The notes below the pieces were generated by a model. The model worked only from the letters and a program-made list of their open reading frames with translations, ran no database searches and was not told the DNA's origin. This document shows positions 6,115 to 13,258 of a stretch of 13,258 nt of DNA, piece after piece; the stretch's first letter is position 1, and the number at the start of each line of letters is the position of its first letter. The translations under genes and the position numbers were made by a program. The stretch spans positions 1 to 13,258 of the forward strand of contig JALLBK010000907.1 in assembly GCA_036940085.1 (NCBI GenBank), given 5' to 3'. The DNA comes from Discostella pseudostelligera. Its lineage: Eukaryota > Bacillariophyta > Thalassiosirophyceae > Thalassiosirales > Thalassiosiraceae.

Positions 6115-8284
6115 ATGATGGCACACCTGAACATCATCATTCTTCCTTCGGTAGCGTCATTTTCATTTTCTTCCGCTGCCCATTGCAACCTCTCCAACAC
6201 GATGGATGATAAACCCACCTCCAACGTTTCACCGACGGAACCAACACCAGCGCCCGCAACTTCGTCGTCCTCGACTGCGGCGGTAGAGGGCTCGGACGGA
6301 AATGTCGCCGTCGCCATCGCCATGGTCGGCCGACCAACGCCATCGCCCGACCAATTGCCGCTATTGCCGCAGCCGCTCTCTTCATCGAATTCTGATTCTG
6401 TATCGCCACATCATGCCGATCAGAACGTCGAGGTAAGCTGCCAGCCATGTGATGCATCAAGCCATGGCGGCACGGAGAACGCTGCCGACGCCGACTTGTT
6501 CATTTCGACGCCATCGCCCTTCAAGAAGCAGAAGTCAGCATTGGCGTTGGCCGGTGCAACCGACGACAAGATTGAGGCGAAGAACTCTTCCGTTTCAAGC
6601 ACCACCGAAGATCAAGAACTCAGTGACCTACCTCCTCTGCCGGTTCATGCTTCCTCCGCCACCGATCCAATCGAGGAAGTTTCTCCCTCCAAATCAGATT
6701 TCATTTCTGCATCACCCCTTCAACTACAAAGTCCCGACGCTAATGACACCGACTTTGATTTTCTTGGTCAAGAAGTGATGGCGGCCGCATCTACTGCATC
6801 AGCCATGCTTTCACGATATGATGGCTTCGATCCAATGCCAACCTATTCTGGCGGTAGGGTGCTGTTCGATGGCGATGCAACGACAATGGCAACGACAGAG
6901 ACGACGCCGATGGAAACAGTCAATGCAATGGGTGTAGTATTCTCTCACTATCCCTATCAAGATGATGCATTCCCATTGCCTCCGTATCTCCAAGTTCATC
7001 TTGACGAGACGCACGCCGAATCCACTGCAGTTGATTCCAGCGAGTATGGCGTAAGTCCGATGAAAGGGTATGCAAACAACTCTGCTCCTGGAACGACGCC
7101 ACCGTCCGTCTCATCGAGAGCTCATTCTCACAGCGATGACACTACAACTACCACCACCGAATTCAACGACACCAAGGTCGGTGGTAGTCGAGGCAAGACG
7201 CTCGAGCAGCTGGCTCAAGCAAAGAAGAAACAAAAGTCGTCCGCCGCCGATAAAACCAGGCCACGTCCACTGCCGCTCCGAAAGCGCAAGTTTGTTATGA
7301 AAGATTCCGATGATGAAGAGTACCAACCAACATCCTCCTCCAAAACAAAATCTTCCAATGTCGTTGTGAAGGCGAAGGCACCCGCTGCTGATGGCAAGAA
7401 ACGGACAATGGTGCGTCATAATGTGCGTGACGATGGTGATCGCATCACTTGCAAATGTTCCAAGAGCAAATGTCTCAAGGTAAGTTATTGACAACATGTT
7501 GACATTGATTCACATATTCACGCAATGCATACCAACTAATTCTCACATGATAATTTCTCATCCATTGGCTCTTTCTACAGTTGTACTGCGACTGTTTCCA
7601 GCAAGGCAAGGTAAGTTGTCTATTCCATGAATTCTCGTTTCAACACCACATCGGTAATATAACTTCAACTTCTCCAAATCCATCATCTCTCAGGTCTGCT
7701 CTCCAACCGACTGCGACTGCAAGGGCTGCAAGAACACCCAGGCCAACAGTGGACCGAATGGCATTCGCACCAAGACGATTGAAGAGATCATGCTGCGACG
7801 ACCGGATGCGTTTGAACCTCGCACACGAGATGCCGATGAAGGATGTCGGTGCAAGAAGAATCGATGCCTCAAGAAGTATTGCGTAAGTCTTTCTAGTCTC
7901 TGAAATGATGTGTAGCTAACCCGTGGCTGATTCGTAGAACCTAACATTATTTGTCTTCTGATCGTCTGCTTGTCATTTACAAAGATCTGTTTCAACCAGG
8001 GGATGGCTTGCGATTCGAAGTGCCGGTGCAAGAATTGTGAGAACCAAACCGGACAGAACAACTTTGAGGAAGAGGACGTCCCTGTCAAAGTTGAGGTTGA
8101 GGACAAACCACAGAGTATTGTTCCTCCCGCAAAGGTGCAGCCCAAGGAGTACGTAGCTCCGACCACGGTATCATTCGATGAGCCAGAGTACGGCGAGCCA
8201 CCAAAGCTTCCAGGCGGGTACACGTATGGATTCGGATCGCCGTCGCAGTTTACCCCTGATGCTGGAGAAACAGCAATAGTCTAG
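6115..8284 (+). CDS. Tesmin/TSO1-like CXC (CRC-domain) protein, LIN54-like
   Basis: Four exons: 6115-7479, 7581-7610, 7694-7882 and 7985-8284. All three introns are phase 0 with GTAAG donors (101, 83 and 102 bp). They join into a 627-residue protein. The first CXC repeat has nine cysteines (446, 448, 453, 458, 460, 467, 471, 473, 476). The linker carries the family's RRPDAFEPR element (501-508). The second CXC repeat has nine more (516, 518, 523, 528, 530, 537, 541, 543, 546). Tyr457 and Tyr527 occupy the positions that contact DNA in LIN54. In animals LIN54 anchors the MuvB/DREAM complex to TTYGAA-type CHR elements. Plant TSO1/TCX proteins act similarly. Residues 1-440 are Ser/Pro/Thr-rich and disordered, with a basic PLRKRKF cluster near 387-393 as a likely NLS. 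The first ATG would give a hydrophobic, signal-like N-terminus, odd for a nuclear protein. The ATG at 6202 (MDDKPTSN, 598 residues) is therefore a credible alternative start. Confidence 0.92.
7480..7580 (+). other. Intron 1 of the CXC gene
   Basis: GTAAGT donor and a pyrimidine-rich CTTTCTACAG acceptor. It has an in-frame stop after three codons, so it cannot be coding. Removing it joins KCLK to LYCDCF and restores the first CXC repeat. Confidence 0.9.
7611..7693 (+). other. Intron 2 of the CXC gene
   Basis: GTAAGT donor and CTCTCAG acceptor. It follows a 30-nt exon. Removal joins QQGK to VCSPTDCDC, which completes the nine-cysteine pattern. Confidence 0.9.
7883..7984 (+). other. Intron 3 of the CXC gene
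   Basis: GTAAGT donor after KKYC and an ACAAAG acceptor. It contains an in-frame TGA. Removal joins KKYC to ICFNQG inside the second CXC repeat, giving correct cysteine spacing. Confidence 0.88.
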
Positions 8285-8623
8285 AGAGGACTGCTTCATG
8301 ACATTGATTGCGGCAAATCTGAGCTTTGGTCTTCTTGTAGAAACCATCGACTCCACTTTTATTGCTGCGATACTTTACTCCGAGCTCATGCATTAGGTTA
8401 AAGGCGCATATCATTCCATGCATTGAGCCTTGTTTTCTTGAAGAAAACTTTGCTTCCGTCGACTTCATATTCAAACGATATCAAATGCGCAAATCATTCA
8501 ATGCATAGTTTATATTAGTAGGTCTCATTTGGCAACCGAACTGATAGAACACTGCATGTCTCTCAACTTACTTATTGTTTGAACAGTGTCGTCTTGCCCA
8601 AATGTCAGCGAAGCAGAGGCCGT
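8285..8623. other. Convergent intergenic region with 3' UTRs
   Basis: The stretch lies between the stop codons of the CXC gene (+) and POLD1 (-). It must hold both 3' ends. No intact gene is present. It contains a degenerate tandem repeat, listed separately. I see no clear shared terminator hairpin. Confidence 0.6.
8300..8506 (-). repeat. Degenerate tandem duplication, possibly a gene relic
   Basis: On the minus strand, GAAGTCGACGG (8456-8466) and GGAGTCGATGG (8344-8354) recur 112 bp apart. Each is followed by a similar TTTCT-CAAGAA-AC-A-GCTCA stretch. A 20-base segment at 8487-8506 recurs at 8404-8423 with two mismatches. Translated, the two units give VDGSKVFFKKTRLNAW and VDGFYKKTKAQICRNQ, which are alike, but stops and frame differences break them. 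I read this as a decayed duplication, perhaps of coding origin. The boundaries are approximate. Confidence 0.5.
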
Positions 8624-11600
8624 TTATCGACCAAATCTATCAACTTGCTCCTGTGCCAAACGGATATCTGCCTGCACTTTCTTCCTGCGGTAGAATTGGC
8701 ATGCGCACCCATCTCCAGTGCACATGATATCAGTATGAAGCGTCCCGTGGATACGTTGGGCCTCCGACCAAAGATGTGCATAACGCAATTCAGCCTCCTT
8801 CAAGACTGCCAACTTCCCTAGGTATATTTCGGCCTCCTTTGGCAGGCAGTACTTGCATAAGTTACCCTCATCCACTCCAATGCTCGCTTTGCACCCCATG
8901 CATGTCGCTTTCTTGTGAGCGAACATCATTAACGAACCCTTCTTCGCAGTAGGGGTGGGGATGAAAATCTTACGCGTGTGGTCACCTTGCAAAAGGCTCT
9001 TTTCGACATTATCGATGATTGGTTCAAAAATACGGGTCAGTGGATTCGACAGCTGATTGGTAAGGTACCATTTGGAATCGATTGGGATGTTGTTCTCGAG
9101 CACATAAATGGGATCTTCCGCCTTTTCAAAGTTGGCGGCGCCCTTGGCTGCAGTGATGATGACGTACGGCACTCGATCTCCCATCTGCGGTGCCGACCCG
9201 CTGTCACGCTTTCGCATCCTAGCTGCAAGCTCCACATGCGCTTGCTTTACTTTGTAATCCTCCGCCTTCCCTCCAAGACCTAGGGCGTACTCAGCGCCCT
9301 TATTCAAGCTCTTAGTAATAACCCGCCTCGATATGTCCATTTTGTTTTGTAACAGATCTGCAATTTGCGACTTCACGTATTCGATCGCACCTGAAACGTT
9401 TCTCTCAATAATTATTTTGTCCAGTGACGTTTGAATAACCTCTCGAACTAAGGCACAGTTATCACGCCGAACAGTTTCAAGGCCTTTGGTGTCCATGTAA
9501 TCATACTTCTCAATCTGCGTCCACATGAGACCTGCATATCTCTTCTTATTCATCAGCAAGTAGGGATAGTAAACCTGCGATAGATAAAGAAGACAAATTC
9601 AGTTAGATTATCTTCACACATACACAAGCCCGAGACATCTCAAGAGGCATGGACTTACCTTCTCGAATTCCAGCTCGATCGGATTAGGAAAGAGGTCTGA
9701 ACATTTCTTGGCAGCTTCGATTGCGAGAGGAAATGTTTCCGCGACTGTCTTCGTCCCGAACTTGACCATTACAGAGTCGGTATCACCATACACTACTTGC
9801 GCATTGTGTTCATACCCATGTGCCTGGGTGTAATGCTCTTCCACATAAGACTTGGTCTTCTCCAACAAGAAGCGCCCATAAGATGTCACAGACGAAGCGA
9901 TAGGAACACAAGGAAGTTGACCTACCCCAGCGCCGGTGAAGCCATACACGGAGTTGGCCGATACCTTCAATGCAAGCTGTCTTCCATTTTGAACTGCCTT
10001 CTCAAATTCGGTGGGAGCATTCTTCATGTCTTTCTTTGCTCTCTTACGCGCTGCAAGTAATTCCTCAAGGATAATCGGAAGAATGCCCTTCTTGACATTT
10101 GAATGGACAAAGTTGTGTCCGTTTTCGCTTCGCTTGAACATTGATGGATCAGTTTTAGCCGCCTCCTGCGGGCTTAACATCGTTGAGTAGCATAAGTTGT
10201 ATGCCTGCATGATGGAAGGGTACAGCGAGGCGAAATCAAGCGTCGCTATAGGAATTTCGTAGTAGGATTTGATTGGGTCAAGAACAGTAGCACCCTCATA
10301 ACCTTCGTCGCCACCAGAGCCGCTTTTCTTCAGAGTTGGAACGAGAAGATTGACATCTCTGCACTTGCGAAGAATCATCGAGAACACCTTAATCTGCTGC
10401 CCACGAGAAATCAAGAACGATGCAGGGACTCCTGTCACGCGAGCCATTTCAACGTAATTGATGAGGACACTCAGCTTGTCCATGAGTCGTTGCGGCAGAA
10501 TCGCATCCTTAAGACAGTACACCGCAAGTCTGTGACGATCCGCGTCACTGCCATTCTGCAAGTCAGATATGATGGAGTGGTGGACATCCTCCCTATGAAG
10601 TTGAAACAGCATCGCGAAACATTGAGACGTCAACGAAGGATACAAATGGGATGAATTGTACAATTCGTACTTGATACTCACTTTTGCTGGCTCAGGAATT
10701 CGGCACAGACTGAGTTCAATGAATACGAGCTGAGCTTGTGATTCCTTTGCATGTATGGAAGCATATCGAAAATGACGCGACCTTCAATAGTTGTTTCAGT
10801 GTTTGTCCTACGGCTGTTAATATAAGAGCAGAGAGAATCAGTGTTGAGTTAGTGCATGGACGATCGCGGACACACGTGCAACATGAATAACATATTGTGA
10901 ATAATGAAATCACTTACCCATATGCAGACGATTGGAACATTGTTTCTCTCTTCCTCGTTTGGCAGTTCTTCACTCGTCCCCACTGTGTGAAGACGCGTAA
11001 TTTGGCGTCTTTCTTCTTCCACAGAGCTGCAGCACGATCAAGCAGATATGGAATATCAAAGTTCTGTATGCCGAGATCGATGAGATTGTGATGCCTGCTT
11101 AATGAAAGAGAATGCCAATGCAAATATTCTCACCTGCACGTTGTACCCAGTAAAGATGTCGGCGTCGGAAGCATGCAAAAAGGTACGCCATTTCAGCAAC
11201 ATGTCCTCCTCGGTATTGCTTGAAATAACTTGTGCGCCGACGATGGGCAGACACCCTCCCAGGGTAAAGACGTTTTGGACAATCGGTCCTTTGCTTTCGC
11301 CATAAACACTGAGAGAATTCGCAATTTGGATCACTGGATCATGCTCTGCCTCGGGAAAGTACCCCTTTCGCCCCTGGCATTCGATATCGAATGAGAGGAT
11401 GCGTAGCGGTGCCACCTTCGCCCATTCTCCTTCCGGCTTGTGAGGAATGATCTCATTGAAACAAATGTCGGCTTCGATCTGAGGTGGAATGCAAAAAATG
11501 AGACACCGAGCTACAAAGGATACATATTTGAATAAGAAGATGAAACGCACCTGACAATGTGTCCCCTTCTCACTCTCGTCCTTCCTCAAGTGGTACGTCC

Positions 11601-12480
11601 CCTTTGGCAAACTCAACCAACTTGCACCAGTGATATCCTTATCAATCATATATCTCATCACGTACGGCACATTGCATTCGTAGGGTTGGAATATCATGGA
11701 CTCTCTAACCTCCTGGCCATTGGCATTCGTTATTCCTGGCAATGTAATTCCCTCTTCCATAATCGTCTTGAGTTTGGGAATCATCCCCGGCATTGCCACG
11801 TACACCTTGAGAAATTTGGTGTGCGATGGATCATATCCCATAATGGACTGTTTGTTGGATAGGCACGTGACACCAAGACATGCCATGGGAGATTCTCCAT
11901 TAGAAGTATTGTCTCCTTTATCAAATTGACTACCGAGTTTGGCACGCAAATTTTCTTCAAGAATGGAGCGTATCTTCCCCAAGTTTCCATCGCTACCATC
12001 AACCTCATACCCCCGCGGGAGGGCAAAGTAACCGTATGCCGTAAAACCATGAATGAATACAGCCACTGAATTTCCATTCTCATTCACCCCATACAAGCGA
12101 ATGATGGGCACAGTTCCACTAGAGGCACCCAACACCTTCTTATCCTTGTTGGGATTCGCGGCCAACGGTGATCCACCAATCATATCAATGTCAAGCCACT
12201 GCAAATTCAAGTCATTTTCAGACGTCTTCCATACCGACGATGGAACTGCGGGGCGAGCCCAACGAGAGCGATGTGCGTCAGTGATGTCGCCAAAGGCAAT
12301 GTCTTCGTCCACGTCGTCCTCTGGCTCGGGTGGTCCATCATGGTCTACCAAGTTGTCCTCGAGTAGATCGTCATCATTGAACAAGTCATCGCCGTCGTCG
12401 CCGTAGCCACCGCCTCTGAGGTGCTTGGGAGACTCATCGTAGAGGTCGTCATCGAGAGTGCGTTTGCGTGAAGTCGACAT
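8624..12480 (-). CDS. POLD1: DNA polymerase delta catalytic subunit
   Basis: Six exons in transcription order: 12480-11551, 11478-11134, 11063-10918, 10813-10682, 10592-9659 and 9574-8624. They give 1145 residues (human 1107). This family B polymerase carries out lagging-strand synthesis and proofreading. The acidic N-terminus (1-60) is followed by the N-terminal domain. Exonuclease motifs are intact: Exo I FDIEC (Asp341, Glu343), Exo II NFDIPYL (Asp428) and Exo III YCLKDA (Tyr543, Asp547). Polymerase motifs are intact: A DFASLYPSI (Asp637), B KVSANSVYGFTG (727-738), C YGDTDS (Asp788, Asp790), then NKKRYAG (838-844). CysA is complete (Cys1054, 1057, 1069, 1072). CysB is not: the first two cysteines are Ala1101 and Ile1104, leaving Cys1114 and Cys1119 plus an extra Cys1121. 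The start chosen is MSTSRKRTLDDD, which begins like other POLD1 proteins. The frame stays open upstream to an ATG at 12804, which would add 108 residues without known similarity. Confidence 0.96.
8699..8761 (-). other. Altered CysB (Fe-S cluster) motif of POLD1
   Basis: In known POLD1 proteins this segment reads C-x2-C-x9-C-x4-C and binds a 4Fe-4S cluster. Here it reads A-x2-I-x9-C-x4-C-x-C. The codons are GCC at 8759-8761, ATC at 8750-8752, and TGC at 8720-8722, 8705-8707 and 8699-8701. The spacing on both sides aligns exactly, so the substitution is not an alignment artefact. Confidence 0.85.
9575..9658 (-). other. Intron 5 of POLD1
   Basis: Minus-strand GTAAGT donor after ELEFEK and a GCAG acceptor before VYYPYLL. 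It is 84 bp and phase 0. Removing it gives the conserved EFEKVYYPYLL...KKRYAG block. Confidence 0.92.
10593..10681 (-). other. Intron 4 of POLD1
   Basis: GTGAGT donor and TTCATAG acceptor on the minus strand, 89 bp, splitting a Lys codon. The joined product reads EFLSQQK-EDVHHSI, as in other POLD1 proteins. Confidence 0.9.
10814..10917 (-). other. Intron 3 of POLD1
   Basis: GTAAGT donor and TTAACAG acceptor on the minus strand, 104 bp, splitting a Gly codon. The joined product reads SSAYG-RRTNTETTIEGRV, matching the family. Confidence 0.9.
11064..11133 (-). other. Intron 2 of POLD1
   Basis: GTGAG donor after GYNVQ and a GCATACAG acceptor before NFDIPYL, 70 bp, phase 0. It falls inside the Exo II motif. 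A second AG (AAGCAG) lies upstream at about 11095, but using it would break the reading frame and the conserved motif. Confidence 0.9.
11479..11550 (-). other. Intron 1 of POLD1 (in-frame, without stops)
   Basis: GTGCGT donor after THCQ and CACCTCAG acceptor before IEADICF, 72 bp. Its length is a multiple of three and it has no stop in the reading frame. Retention would insert 24 mostly hydrophobic residues. Conservation of CQ-(I/L)EAD across the family shows that it is normally removed. Confidence 0.88.
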
Positions 12481-12883
12481 CGTGGTAGTAGTAGGGACTT
12501 TCAAAGCTTTCAAGCTTGATGTGTATGGTGTACCGTCTGCCGCTGCCGATTTTGTGTCATCGTCATTGCATCTCATTGTTGGCAAAGCGACAAGCTTCGT
12601 GGATGGTGATGTGTTGGCTTCGCAGCCTAAAGAGAAAAGAGAACCCAACAATGAGCGGCCACATCTACTACGATGTACGAAGCTCAAGAATAGCGGGCCA
12701 TTTTTCATTTTTACCATCTTTCTTCCTCTTTCTTCGCCATTATTTTCGCCACTACTGCTGTACGTCCGTCGTACGTCTTCCCTCCAACACAACACTCCGA
12801 TCACCGACCTCCAACCTGTGATATGAATCTTTCCATGACACTTCCAAACAAATAGATACTACTCATATTCTCAATTCTCAAGA
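12481..12883. other. POLD1 upstream region and end of the next gene
   Basis: This should contain the POLD1 promoter and 5' UTR. The POLD1 frame stays open to 12804, but the added residues match nothing I know. On the minus strand a strong pyrimidine-rich acceptor (CTTTTCTCTTTAG, ending about 12628) is visible. An intron in the 5' UTR or an additional upstream exon is therefore possible. A TTTGAA hexamer sits at 12500-12505 (minus strand). No clear GGCGGGA box is present. No separate gene is supported. Confidence 0.5.
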
Positions 12884-13258
12884 CTACCTAGCTTGAGACT
12901 TAAATGGTAGGAAACAGATGAATGCAGCTTGGGGCTGATGATTATTTGCTTTGGACTTGGAAGAAAGGAGTCTCCTTCTTGTGGTTACTTGTTGTTGTCC
13001 TCCAGCAATTGGATTCTGGATGAAGGAGGAGGATGCAATTTGTCGTTTATTTCCACAACCAGCAGCACACAAGCATGGAGAGCATGGTGAGCATGAGCAT
13101 GGTGATGAATATGAGCAATGAGGAGCATGGTGAGCATTATCATGGTTGTGTGCATGGTGGTGATCATTGATCATGAGCATGGTGAGGAGCATGAGCATGA
13201 GCATAGCCATGATAATGATCATGATCATGAGCATGAGCATGGTGAGGAGCATAAGCAT
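12884..13258 (-). CDS. Partial ORF, Met/Leu- then His/Cys-rich, running off the right edge
   Basis: The frame is open from the window edge to a TAG at 12884-12886 (124 residues visible). The first 30 residues are a Met/Leu/Ile run produced by the ATGCTC repeat. Next comes a His-rich patch (DHHHAHNHD), then a Cys/Ser/Pro patch (HCSYSSPCSCSPCSPC). The tail is an ordinary-looking, basic C-terminus with RRRLLSSKSKA. I do not recognise the family. The non-repeat C-terminal 60 residues look more protein-like than the repeat part, so a real 3' exon is possible. The reading frame across the repeat is doubtful, because the same unit reads as Met-Leu, Ala-His or Cys-Ser depending on the frame. Confidence 0.3.
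   Translation of the reverse strand: MLMLLTMLMLMIMIIIMAMLMLMLLTMLMINDHHHAHNHDNAHHAPHCSYSSPCSCSPCSPCLCAAGCGNKRQIASSSFIQNPIAGGQQQVTTRRRLLSSKSKANNHQPQAAFICFLPFKSQAR
13075..13258. repeat. Imperfect GAGCAT/ATGCTC hexanucleotide repeat tract
   Basis: Units of GAGCAT, GATCAT, GAGGAGCAT and GGTGAGCAT on the plus strand repeat up to and past the window edge, with interruptions near 13140-13175. The full length cannot be seen. The unit is six bases long, so a coding frame through it is preserved only if indels are multiples of three. Here the phase changes along the tract. Confidence 0.8.

Noticed and set aside
7111..7497. Minus-strand ORF antisense to CXC exon 1
   Set aside because: Composition follows from the reverse of Ser/Lys-rich codons, with no independent support.
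7690..8223. 177-residue minus-strand ORF over exons 3-4 of the CXC gene
   Set aside because: It spans an intron of the certain plus-strand gene and is an antisense shadow.
8978..9283. Plus-strand ORF antisense to POLD1 exon 6
   Set aside because: It overlaps conserved POLD1 coding sequence and has no motif of its own.
11090..11100. AAGCAG as the acceptor for POLD1 intron 2
   Set aside because: Using it would add residues and shift the frame before NFDIPYL. The later GCATACAG gives the exact conserved Exo II junction.
12500..12505. TTTGAA near the POLD1 start as a CHR element
   Set aside because: A single hexamer is expected by chance and there is no companion E2F-type box.
13075..13258. 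Repeat tract as a CRISPR array or telomeric repeat
   Set aside because: The units are contiguous hexamers without spacers and do not match TTAGGG-type telomere repeats.

Overview
The window is eukaryotic nuclear DNA, most likely from a diatom or a related stramenopile. Genes are closely packed on both strands, and introns are short (70-104 bp) with GT-AG borders. The protein families are purely eukaryotic: DNA polymerase delta, a tesmin/TSO1 CXC protein and a UBE2Q-type E2. Low-complexity Ser/Asp/Glu-rich N-termini are common. The diatom assignment is inference from gene style, not from a marker gene.

Layout from left to right. A possible end of an exon at the left edge (2-82, +, weak). An intronless UBE2Q-like ubiquitin-conjugating enzyme (426-2039, -). 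A 750 bp intergenic stretch with two identical G-box palindromes. An OB-fold/winged-helix protein that looks most like the CST subunit STN1 (2793-3989, -), with a textbook E2F-type site about 100 bp upstream. A TraB-family membrane protein with an apparent LON-substrate-binding-like C-terminal half (4247-5671, -). A 443 bp divergent promoter with two GGCGGGA boxes and several TTTGAA/TTCGAA-type elements. A four-exon, two-CXC-repeat LIN54/TSO1-like DNA-binding protein (6115-8284, +). A short convergent intergenic region with a degenerate tandem repeat. The complete six-exon catalytic subunit of DNA polymerase delta (8624-12480, -). At the right edge, a hexanucleotide repeat tract lies inside an ORF that runs off the window (12884-13258, -).

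Several genes concern DNA replication and the cell cycle: POLD1, the STN1-like protein (telomere and lagging-strand maintenance in known systems) and the CXC protein (LIN54 is the DNA-binding subunit of DREAM/MuvB). Two of the promoters carry sites of the type that E2F and CXC proteins recognise elsewhere, which suggests shared cell-cycle control. The most striking protein anomaly is in POLD1: the first two of the four cysteines of the CysB motif, which holds an Fe-S cluster in other eukaryotes, are replaced by Ala and Ile. I see no mobile element, tRNA, rRNA, CRISPR or viral gene.
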